Assembly: GCA_945870155.1 (NCBI GenBank)
Contig: CAMBSB010000002.1
Span: 1 to 64,000 of the forward strand
Direction of reading: 5' to 3'
Source of the DNA: Paludibacter jiangxiensis
GTDB lineage: Bacteria; Bacteroidota; Bacteroidia; Bacteroidales; Paludibacteraceae
DNA: 64,000 nt
This document shows positions 53,555 to 61,014 of this stretch, in pieces (the first letter of the stretch is position 1; every line of letters starts with the position of its first letter). A program made the position numbers and the translations under genes. The notes beneath the pieces were generated by a model. That model was not told the DNA's origin. It saw only the letters and a list, made by a program, of their open reading frames with translations, and made no database searches.

Positions 53555-54391
53555 TTACTTCACTGCTCCGCTAGCACATTCCATTTTAGCCATATCTTCT
53601 CTTTCAATTTCTTTGTAGCCTCCTAAACGCATCAACATTTCATCAAAATCAACCTCGTGAGCATTAAACTCAGGTCCATCAACACAGACAAATTTTGTTT
53701 TTCCACCTACACTCACACGACAAGCACCACACATACCAGTACCATCAACCATAATAGTATTCAACGAGGCTAAAGTTGGAACTTCGTATTTTTTTGTCAA
53801 TAAACTCACAAACTTCATCATAATTGCAGGCCCAATTGTTACACAAAGATCAACTTTTTCGCGGTTAATAACTTGTTCTACACCATTAGTTACCAAACCT
53901 TTGTTTCCATAAGATCCATCATCTGTCATTACAATTAATTCATCTGAGAATTCTCTCATTTGATCTTCCAAAATGATTAAGTCCTTAGTACGGGCAGCAA
54001 TTACTGAAATAACTTTATTACCGGCTTTTTTTAAAGCAGCAACAATTGGTAACATAGGAGCAGTACCAACACCACCACATGCACAAATAACTGTACCAAA
54101 ATTTTCGATATGCGTGGCTTTGCCCAACGGACCAACTAAGTCAGTAATAAAATCACCTTCATTCAATGCACAAATTTTTGATGAAGAAACACCCATTTTC
54201 TGAATTACCAATGTAATGGTACCTTTTTGTAAATCTGCATCAGCAATAGTCAAAGGAATTCGTTCCCCCTTCTCTCCTACTCTAACCATAACAAAATGAC
54301 CTGCCTTACGCGACTTAGCTATTAATGGAGCTTCCACTTCGAATTTAATAACATTTTCAGAAAAAAATTCTTTGCTTACAATTCTGTTCAT
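53555..54391 (-). CDS. nfnA: NfnA / ferredoxin-NADP reductase-like subunit
   Basis: Start taken at the Met at 54391 (MNRIVSKEFFSENVIKFEVEAP), because the longer start at 54454 lies upstream of the promoter box. The 278-residue product has an FAD domain (GHFVMVRVGEKGERIPLTIAD), a nucleotide domain with CGGVGTAPMLPI, and a C-terminal [2Fe-2S] set MCGACRVSVGGKTKFVCVDGPEF. This is the DHOD-b/NfnA/SudB layout. It precedes nfnB by 93 bases. No pyrD gene lies nearby, which argues against a dihydroorotate dehydrogenase electron-transfer subunit. Confidence 0.85.
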   Translation of the reverse strand: MNRIVSKEFFSENVIKFEVEAPLIAKSRKAGHFVMVRVGEKGERIPLTIADADLQKGTITLVIQKMGVSSSKICALNEGDFITDLVGPLGKATHIENFGTVICACGGVGTAPMLPIVAALKKAGNKVISVIAARTKDLIILEDQMREFSDELIVMTDDGSYGNKGLVTNGVEQVINREKVDLCVTIGPAIMMKFVSLLTKKYEVPTLASLNTIMVDGTGMCGACRVSVGGKTKFVCVDGPEFNAHEVDFDEMLMRLGGYKEIEREDMAKMECASGAVK

Positions 54392-54417
54392 TTTTACCAA
54401 TATTAAAAATTGAAGCG

Positions 54418-54425
54418 CAAAGTTA
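54418..54425 (-). promoter_or_regulatory. -7 element of the nfnAB promoter
   Basis: On the minus strand TAACTTTG followed by CGC, an exact TAnnTTTG 27 bases before the chosen nfnA start. It supports that start over the longer ORF start. Confidence 0.65.
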
Positions 54426-54454
54426 CAAAAAATCAATTGATTATCAAATTCCAC

Positions 54455-55207
54455 TTTACCTAAAATTCAGCTTGATTATTATTCATTTCGGCGAATGAAA
54501 ATGACCCGGATTGAATATCATTCAGAAAAAAAATTAAGAACAAAGACAATTTAGACACTTAAAAATAAACTAAATAGTAATTTAGGAAAAGCTTAAAATA
54601 TTTATATCAAAAAACAAGATATTAATTAACAAATTTCAAAGTATATTTTTACATAATTTTAAATATTTATTTTTAATATAAAACAAAATAATCAGCAAAA
54701 TAGTTAGCACAAATATTAAAATATGTAAATAATATAAGATATATTTAACCATTTATCATTATATAGATAAAATCAATATTATAATAATAAGATATCAAAT
54801 AATATTCATTTTTAAATAAATTGAAATGAAATCTGATATAAAAAAAAACTTTATTGAAAAAAACAAAAATATAATAAAAATACAGATGTAATTTAATATT
54901 TATAAATTATCAGTTATATTATTGATTATCTATGTTTTATAATATTATAAATTATATATGTAATGATATGTAACAAATAAATTCAAAAATAAGTCTAAAT
55001 ATTAAAATAATATTTTTATCTTTGCATAACTGTAATAGTATTCAAAAAAATAAATTAAGTAATTAAATAATTCAATAATTCAACTCGGCATATTAATAAA
55101 ATAAAAAGATTAAAATTAAATAATCAAAACTAAAACGAATCAAGAAACTAATTAAAATATGTTTTTTAATATATATTAACGTTATTAACAAACAAATATC
55201 TACAAAT
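54455..55207. other. 753-bp extremely AT-rich intergenic region
   Basis: No gene is supported. From about 54540 to 55200 almost no G or C occurs in long stretches. The only clear signal is TATCTTTG at 55017-55024, followed by a leader of about 175 bases before the OmpA gene. Both neighbours diverge from it, so it may hold more promoter or binding sites for nucleoid proteins. Confidence 0.55.
55017..55024 (+). promoter_or_regulatory. -7 element for the OmpA-family gene with a long leader
   Basis: TATCTTTG followed by CATAAC. Transcription from here would give a 5' leader of about 175 AT-rich bases, a plausible target for RNA-level control. Confidence 0.6.
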
Positions 55208-56518
55208 ATGAAAAAAACAATATTGTTATTTTTTATTTTTTCATCATTAATGGTAATCAATGCACAAAAAAAAGATTACTCACATTGGTCATTAACCTTA
55301 GAGGGTGGTGCTAATATGTTTGATGGCGACATTAATCAGGAGATTATAAGTGTGATACCTACATCATTTGTAAAAGTGAGTTTTGGTGGTTCGTTGCAGT
55401 ATACATTTAATCCTATTTGGGGTTTGGGTGTGGAGTACTATCGTATGCCATATTCGGCAGAACCTGCATCGAAAGCATATTCAATTGATGGTCAAATGAA
55501 TCATATAAACCCATTTGTAGCCATTAATATATTCAATTTGTTTGATGCACGAAGGGCGGATGCAAATAAATGGAATATCTGGGCTACTTTAGGGGGTGGA
55601 TTTGCTTGGTACGATAATGTATTTTATGACAAAGACAAAGCAGAAGTTACTGGTAATTATGGCAGAAGAAATGCACTTATTGTACCTGTTGGAGTGTTGA
55701 TTGAATATAATATGTCAAAATCACTGGCTTTGGGTGCTAAATTATCATACAGATCGCACAATAAGGACAATTTGGAAGGAGTAACTTCTTATAATGGTAA
55801 GATATTTGATTTTGGTGGTGTAACAAACGACTTTATGTCATTAGGAACTATTGCATTGCGTTGGAAATTTAATGCAGTCAAAAAAGATCATGTCAGAAAT
55901 CTTACAATGAACACATATTATCCTACAATAGATAATACAAAATTAGATAACCTTGCAAGCGATGTTGGTAAGTTAAAAACTAAAGTTGATGATATTGATG
56001 ATAAAGTGAACAAGTTGGTTCCTCGTATTGAAAGACTTGAGAAAATGATTGATAATATAGGCTCTGATGCAGATGAAGATGGTGTAATTGATGTGAGAGA
56101 TAAAGAACCTAATACGCCTAAAAATACGATGGTAGATTTCTGGGGAAGAACTTTAGCTCCTGAAAAACTTCCTACAACATTAAATGATTTTGATATTGAC
56201 AATATACCAGCAGTTTATTTTGATTTTGATCAAATAAAACTAGACGATGAAGCTTTAACAACAATTAGAAAAATTGGAGCTAAAATGCAAGCAAGTAATG
56301 ATTTAATAGTTGAGATACGTGGTTATGCTGATAATGTAGGTGATATACCATACAACAACAAATTAAGCCAACGTCGTGCTGATAGAGTAAAACAGGAACT
56401 TACAAAAGTTTGGGGTATTTCAGAAAACAGAATAATTGCTAACGGTAAAGGTAAGATTGGAATTCCAACTACAAGATATAGACCTAACAGACGATGCGAT
56501 TTCTTCTATAGTAGATAA
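55208..56518 (+). CDS. OmpA-family outer membrane protein
   Basis: The 436-residue protein has a signal peptide (to INAQ), an eight-strand barrel-like domain (about 25-225), a coiled segment DVGKLKTKVDDIDDKVNKLVPRIERLEKM, a thrombospondin-type-3-like calcium loop (SDADEDGVIDVRDKEPNTP), and a C-terminal OmpA peptidoglycan-binding domain (YFDFDQIKLDDEALTTI, IRGYADNVGDIPYNNKLSQRRADRV). It links outer membrane and murein. A strong terminator follows 19 bases later. The minus ORF at 55918 is a shadow. Confidence 0.93.
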   Translation: MKKTILLFFIFSSLMVINAQKKDYSHWSLTLEGGANMFDGDINQEIISVIPTSFVKVSFGGSLQYTFNPIWGLGVEYYRMPYSAEPASKAYSIDGQMNHINPFVAINIFNLFDARRADANKWNIWATLGGGFAWYDNVFYDKDKAEVTGNYGRRNALIVPVGVLIEYNMSKSLALGAKLSYRSHNKDNLEGVTSYNGKIFDFGGVTNDFMSLGTIALRWKFNAVKKDHVRNLTMNTYYPTIDNTKLDNLASDVGKLKTKVDDIDDKVNKLVPRIERLEKMIDNIGSDADEDGVIDVRDKEPNTPKNTMVDFWGRTLAPEKLPTTLNDFDIDNIPAVYFDFDQIKLDDEALTTIRKIGAKMQASNDLIVEIRGYADNVGDIPYNNKLSQRRADRVKQELTKVWGISENRIIANGKGKIGIPTTRYRPNRRCDFFYSR

Positions 56519-56537
56519 ATAATAAAAATAAAAATTG

Positions 56538-56569
56538 AAGGTGCTCATAAAAGTGAGCACCTTTTTTTT
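56538..56569 (+). terminator. Terminator of the OmpA-family gene
   Basis: AAGGTGCTCA pairs with TGAGCACCTT around a 6-base loop and is followed by TTTTTT. Confidence 0.92.
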
Positions 56570-56659
56570 GATATAATACAATAATTATATAACTTTACCG
56601 CCTTTAAAAATCTACAATAAGGAATATTGAAAATAATTTAACTATAATATAATTCTCAA

Positions 56660-58564
56660 ATGAAGCCAACTATCATAGACTTACTTAACTCGAGTGTAGA
56701 AAAATACGCAAGCAATCCTTTTCTTTGGGAGAAAAAAGAGAATGAATATGTATCTACAAGTTATTTAGAAACTAAACAACAGGCACATATAGTTGCAGCA
56801 GGTTTATTAAAATTAGGTGTAAAAAGAGGAGACAAAATAGCCTTATTATCAGAAGGAAGAAACGCCTGGATAATTGGAGAATTAGGCATATTACATACTG
56901 GTGCAATTAATGTTCCTTTATCTATAAAACTTGAGGAAAGTAATGATTTAACTTTTAGAATTCTTCATTCTGAAGCTAAATATATTTTTGTTTCAGGTGG
57001 GCAATTAAGAAAGGTAAGACAAATTGCAAGCGAATTACCACAATTACAAAAAATCGTTGTTTTTGACGAACAAATTGATTATGAGGGCAATGAAATCACA
57101 TTGAAACAATTAATTGCTTGGGGAAAGGATTATTTACAAAAAAATCCAAACGTTGTAATTGAATGTGCTGCAAAAATTCAAGCGAATGATTTAGCCAATA
57201 TTAGTTATACTTCAGGAACTACAGCCGACCCAAAGGGAATTATGCTTACACATAGAAATTACACCGCTAATGTAGAGCAAGCCTTAACTTTGATGACAAT
57301 ACCACCAACTTACCGCACATTAATTATACTTCCTCTCGACCATTGTTTTGCTCATGTAGCCGGTTTTTATAGCTTTATGGCTTCGGGCGCAAGTGTAGGC
57401 ACAGTACAATCGGGAAAAACCGGACTAGAAACTTTAAAAAACATACCTATCAATATTAAGGAAATAAAACCTGATTTGTTACTCAGCGTTCCTGCATTAG
57501 CCAAAAGTTTCAAAAAGAATATTGAAGGTGGAATCAGAGCAAAAGGACCGGTAATAAATTGGCTGTTTAATAGCGCATTAAATATGTCATATTCATACAA
57601 TAAAGAAGGATTTAACAAGGCCAAAGGTCTGCAAATACTAAAAAAACCATTGCTCTTTTTATTTGATAAAATATTGTTTAAAAAAGTAAGAGAGGGCTTT
57701 GGCGGTCAATTAAAATTTTTTATTGGTGGTGGTGCTTTGCTTGATATTGATTTACAAAGATTTTATTATGCCATAGGAATGCCCATGTTTCAGGGATATG
57801 GTTTAAGCGAAGCAACACCTATTATATCGTCCAATGGCATGAAACGGCATAAATTAGGTTCATCAGGTTATTTGGTAACTCCTATGGAACTTAAAATTTG
57901 TGATAACGATGGAAAAGAATTGCCTAACTACGAAAAAGGTGAGATTGTAATTAAAGGCGAAAACGTAATGGCCGGATATTATAAAAACGATAAATCAACG
58001 CAGGAAACCATAAAAGATGGTTGGCTTTATACAGGAGATATGGGTTATATGGATAACGATGGTTATTTATATGTTGTTGGTCGATTTAAAAGTTTATTGA
58101 TTTCGAGTGATGGCGAAAAATACAGCCCTGAAGGAATAGAAGAATCATTGGCTGATAATTCACATTTTATCGATCAGGTAGTTTTGCATAATAATCAGGA
58201 TGCATATACCACAGCCTTAGTTGTGGTAAATAAAGAAGCTTTGAAACGCTATGTAAATAGAAAAAAACCAACATTAGATTGGAATGAAACTGAAGCTAAA
58301 GAAATAGCTCTCAATAAAATACAAAGAGAAATTAATGAATACCGCAAAGGTGGAAAGTTTGAAGGAATGTTTCCAGAGCGTTGGTTGCCATCAGCTATTG
58401 CTGTAATTGGTGAAGCTTTTACTGAACAAAATGGACTGGTAAATAGTACTATGAAAATAATCAGAGGAAAAGTTACAGAACATTATGCTAACAGAATTGC
58501 AAAACTGTATGAATCGGGTGGAAAAGAAATTATTAATCAGGATAATATTAATGCTTTAAATTAA
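56660..58564 (+). CDS. Long-chain acyl-CoA synthetase (AMP-binding)
   Basis: The 634 residues match FadD15-type acyl-CoA ligases. The P-loop YTSGTTADPKGIMLTHRNY lies near 187-205, the acyl-site GYGLSEATPII near 380, YTGDMGYMDNDGYLYVVGRFK near 460 and the C-terminal GEKYSPEGIEE. It activates fatty acids with ATP and CoA for lipid synthesis or breakdown. No other fatty-acid gene is adjacent. An AT-rich 141-base spacer separates it from the OmpA gene. The minus ORF at 57367 is a shadow. Confidence 0.9.
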   Translation: MKPTIIDLLNSSVEKYASNPFLWEKKENEYVSTSYLETKQQAHIVAAGLLKLGVKRGDKIALLSEGRNAWIIGELGILHTGAINVPLSIKLEESNDLTFRILHSEAKYIFVSGGQLRKVRQIASELPQLQKIVVFDEQIDYEGNEITLKQLIAWGKDYLQKNPNVVIECAAKIQANDLANISYTSGTTADPKGIMLTHRNYTANVEQALTLMTIPPTYRTLIILPLDHCFAHVAGFYSFMASGASVGTVQSGKTGLETLKNIPINIKEIKPDLLLSVPALAKSFKKNIEGGIRAKGPVINWLFNSALNMSYSYNKEGFNKAKGLQILKKPLLFLFDKILFKKVREGFGGQLKFFIGGGALLDIDLQRFYYAIGMPMFQGYGLSEATPIISSNGMKRHKLGSSGYLVTPMELKICDNDGKELPNYEKGEIVIKGENVMAGYYKNDKSTQETIKDGWLYTGDMGYMDNDGYLYVVGRFKSLLISSDGEKYSPEGIEESLADNSHFIDQVVLHNNQDAYTTALVVVNKEALKRYVNRKKPTLDWNETEAKEIALNKIQREINEYRKGGKFEGMFPERWLPSAIAVIGEAFTEQNGLVNSTMKIIRGKVTEHYANRIAKLYESGGKEIINQDNINALN

Positions 58565-58683
58565 CAATAAGAATTGATTGTTAAAGAGAAAGCTTACATT
58601 CAAAAATATAAGTTGTACTTGAACATTTAATAATTTTGATTGTTTAAAAGAAGATATTAATTAAACTTTTTAAAATAATATAT

Positions 58684-59220
58684 ATGAAAAAAAATTCATT
58701 ATTAATAATTGTATTTATTTGTATAGCAATTAGTTTGAAATCACAAAGCTCTACAAAACAAGACATTAAATTAGGTTTGATATTCCAAAAAACCCAGAGT
58801 CTTTACCTTGAAAACGGAATAGGTGCTGATTATTCATCCGATTTTTTATTGAATAAACAAATTCATTTAAAAGCTAGTTATCTGTCAAGTAGATTCGGTA
58901 GTGCATTGGGCACAAATGCAATAAAGCAAGATAATATTATTGTTGGTGCTGATTGGAGATTTAGGCAAAATAAAGATTTGCAAATATTAGCCGGATTAAA
59001 TGGAGGTGTTCTATTGGTTGATTATGAGAATAGTGTTTTTGATGTTCTTCCTAAATCAGCTACTTTTCTTTCGATAGAAACCGGTTTGGTTTATAATTTC
59101 AAATTCCCGATATCAATTTCATTAACAGCGGGTTATAATTTAAAAAGTGGAAATGGTATTGATATACCCGGCACTTTGTTTCCGGTTTTTTATAAGTTTG
59201 GTGTATTTTACAAGTTATAA
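58684..59220 (+). CDS. Small outer-membrane beta-barrel-like protein
   Basis: 178 residues with a signal peptide (MKKNSLLIIVFICIAISLKSQ). Alternating strands follow (IKLGLIFQKTQSLYLENGIGADYSSDF, IIVGADWRFRQNKDLQILAGLNGG) and a C-terminal FYKFGVFYKL, a usual barrel end with terminal aromatic. The barrel fold is an inference from periodicity. It precedes the hydrolase by 18 bases and is probably in one transcript with it. Confidence 0.65.
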   Translation: MKKNSLLIIVFICIAISLKSQSSTKQDIKLGLIFQKTQSLYLENGIGADYSSDFLLNKQIHLKASYLSSRFGSALGTNAIKQDNIIVGADWRFRQNKDLQILAGLNGGVLLVDYENSVFDVLPKSATFLSIETGLVYNFKFPISISLTAGYNLKSGNGIDIPGTLFPVFYKFGVFYKL

Positions 59221-59238
59221 ATCTATAAATCAAAATTT

Positions 59239-60189
59239 ATGAATAAGCATATAATATATAGTATTGTTATTTTACTTACAATTACTTTCGTATCATGTAA
59301 TCCAACACCCGAAATTGAAGACTCAATGTTGGACAGTGGAAAAATTTCTTATGCATTACCCGATTCTTTAAATAGAAATCTGGTTTCGAGATACCTGGCT
59401 AATCCAACCAATGTTCAAAAAGAAACTCCGGTAATTATTGCAGCACATGGTTATACAGCTACAACTTTTGAGTGGGAAGAATTAAGAGCCTATGCCGATT
59501 CGGCAAAAACATTTTATGTTTCACAAGTTTTGTTGGGAGGACATGGACGTTCTTACGAAGATTTCAAAAAGGCAAGCTGGCAAGATTGGCAAAGTTCAAT
59601 TATTGAAGAATATATAAAATTAAGCGACTTAGGATTTAAGAAAATATATTTAGCAGGATCTTCAACCGGAGCGCCGCTGATATTGCAAATGTTAAAATCG
59701 GAATTATTCTCAAAACACACAAATCCAAAAGGATTTTTCTTAGTGGATCCTATTGTTGTATCGTCGAATAAAACTTTGACTTTAGTAGGGCTGTTAGGTC
59801 CGGTTTTAGGATATACAACTGTAGAACTTGACAATGGCGAAGTGGGCAAATGGTATGTTTACCGCCCACAGGAAACATTGAAAGAACTAATGAAACTAAT
59901 AGATTTAACCAGACGAGATTTAGAAAAAGGCATCACCGTTTCGGGAAATTTTTATATGAAAGTATATAAAAGCAGCATTGATGAAACTGCCGATCCGGTA
60001 AGTGCTGTAATGATTTACAAAGGGATAAAATACGAACCGTCATTAAACAAAAACATTGATATAGAAATGGTTGATTCAAAGATACATGTATTTACCCGAC
60101 TCAAAGGAAGACCTCAAATTAGCAATAAAGACAACGCGCTCCAACACAAAGCCTTTGCCGAAATGGAAGCAAAGATGAAACAATTGTAG
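59239..60189 (+). CDS. Lipoprotein alpha/beta-hydrolase
   Basis: 316 residues with a lipoprotein signal (lipobox FVSC at about 17-20). The fold shows the oxyanion block VIIAAHGYTATTFEWEELRAYADS, the nucleophile elbow LAGSSTGAP (Ser in GSSTG) and a later acidic VDP; the catalytic His is probably near IHVF. It is likely an esterase or lipase held in the outer membrane; substrate unknown. It directly follows the barrel-like protein. The minus ORF 59553 is a shadow. Confidence 0.8.
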   Translation: MNKHIIYSIVILLTITFVSCNPTPEIEDSMLDSGKISYALPDSLNRNLVSRYLANPTNVQKETPVIIAAHGYTATTFEWEELRAYADSAKTFYVSQVLLGGHGRSYEDFKKASWQDWQSSIIEEYIKLSDLGFKKIYLAGSSTGAPLILQMLKSELFSKHTNPKGFFLVDPIVVSSNKTLTLVGLLGPVLGYTTVELDNGEVGKWYVYRPQETLKELMKLIDLTRRDLEKGITVSGNFYMKVYKSSIDETADPVSAVMIYKGIKYEPSLNKNIDIEMVDSKIHVFTRLKGRPQISNKDNALQHKAFAEMEAKMKQL

Positions 60190-60216
60190 TAGGGTTTTAG
60201 GATTTGAAGATTAAAT

Positions 60217-60253
60217 ATAACTTTTCCAAGGTTTTAAACTTTGGAAAAGTTAT
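60217..60253 (+). terminator. 13-bp inverted repeat behind the hydrolase gene
   Basis: ATAACTTTTCCAA and TTGGAAAAGTTAT pair perfectly around GGTTTTAAACT. There is no T-run, so it is a weak terminator, mRNA end stabiliser or repeat. Confidence 0.6.
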
Positions 60254-60254
60254 T

Positions 60255-60320
60255 CAATCTAACCAATTAACTAATTAACCAATCAACTAATTAACAAATC
60301 AACCAATTAACCAATCAACT
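60255..60320. repeat. Tandem words AACCAATTAACCAATCAACTAATT
   Basis: The spacer repeats AACCAATTAACTAATTAACCAATCAACTAATTAAC (in shorter units of 8-9 bases) up to the msrC stop. Very low complexity with no G. Same class of intergenic word repeats as in the nuo operon. Confidence 0.75.
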
Positions 60321-60797
60321 AACATCAATAAGCTTGCAAATTTTTTCAAGATAAACTGTATCTATTTGATCAAGAACATTATAGCTTTCACTATCAACAT
60401 CTAAAACACCAATTACATTTTGATTTTGATCAAATATTGGCACAACAATTTCAGCTACAGAAAGGGAACTGCAGGCTATGTGTCCGGGAAATTTTTCAAC
60501 ATCGGGTACTAACAATGTCATAGCCTGTTTCCAGGCACTTCCACAAACTCCTTTTCCATATTTTATTCTGGTACAAGCTATTGGTCCCTGAAAAGGTCCC
60601 AATACTAGCTCATCATTATCAACAAGATAAAACCCTACCCAAAACCAGCCAAAAGTTTCACGCAATGCAGCTGCCATATTCGCTAAATTGGCAACTAAGT
60701 TTTTTTCGTTAGCAACTAATGATTTTAATTGAGGGATTAATACCTCATATTTTTCCTCTTTCGATGAATTGTTAGAAATAATTAAGTTTTCAGCCAT
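60315..60797 (-). CDS. msrC: Free methionine-(R)-sulfoxide reductase (GAF type)
   Basis: The 160 residues are a single GAF domain with the fRMsr pattern: GWFWVGFYLV, ACTRIKYGKGVCGSAWKQ and HIACSSLSVAEIVVPIFDQNQNVIGVLDVDSE. The three Cys (in ACTRI, GVCG and HIACSS) are the catalytic and resolving residues. It repairs free Met-R-sulfoxide in the cytoplasm. It ends in TGA at the usual family end (LIDVS), which shows UGA is a stop in this genome. Confidence 0.92.
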   Translation of the reverse strand: MAENLIISNNSSKEEKYEVLIPQLKSLVANEKNLVANLANMAAALRETFGWFWVGFYLVDNDELVLGPFQGPIACTRIKYGKGVCGSAWKQAMTLLVPDVEKFPGHIACSSLSVAEIVVPIFDQNQNVIGVLDVDSESYNVLDQIDTVYLEKICKLIDVS

Positions 60798-61014
60798 AAT
60801 AAGTAATTTTTCGGCAAAGTTAAAGATTTATATAGTTTTACCAATAAAAAAATTCAAATCTACTTTTTCAAAAAAATGCATTTAACATTAATTTATCGTA
60901 AAACAATAAATAAATTTTGTTATTTGGAAAATTTTAGTTTACTTTGCGCTTATAATTTAATTTTTTCGATAAAATAATTTTCAATTTACAAACTAAATAA
61001 AAAATTTTTTAAAC

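Noticed and set aside
60255-60320. CRISPR array
   Set aside because: The repeats are short, adjacent, variable words without spacers; no cas gene in the window.
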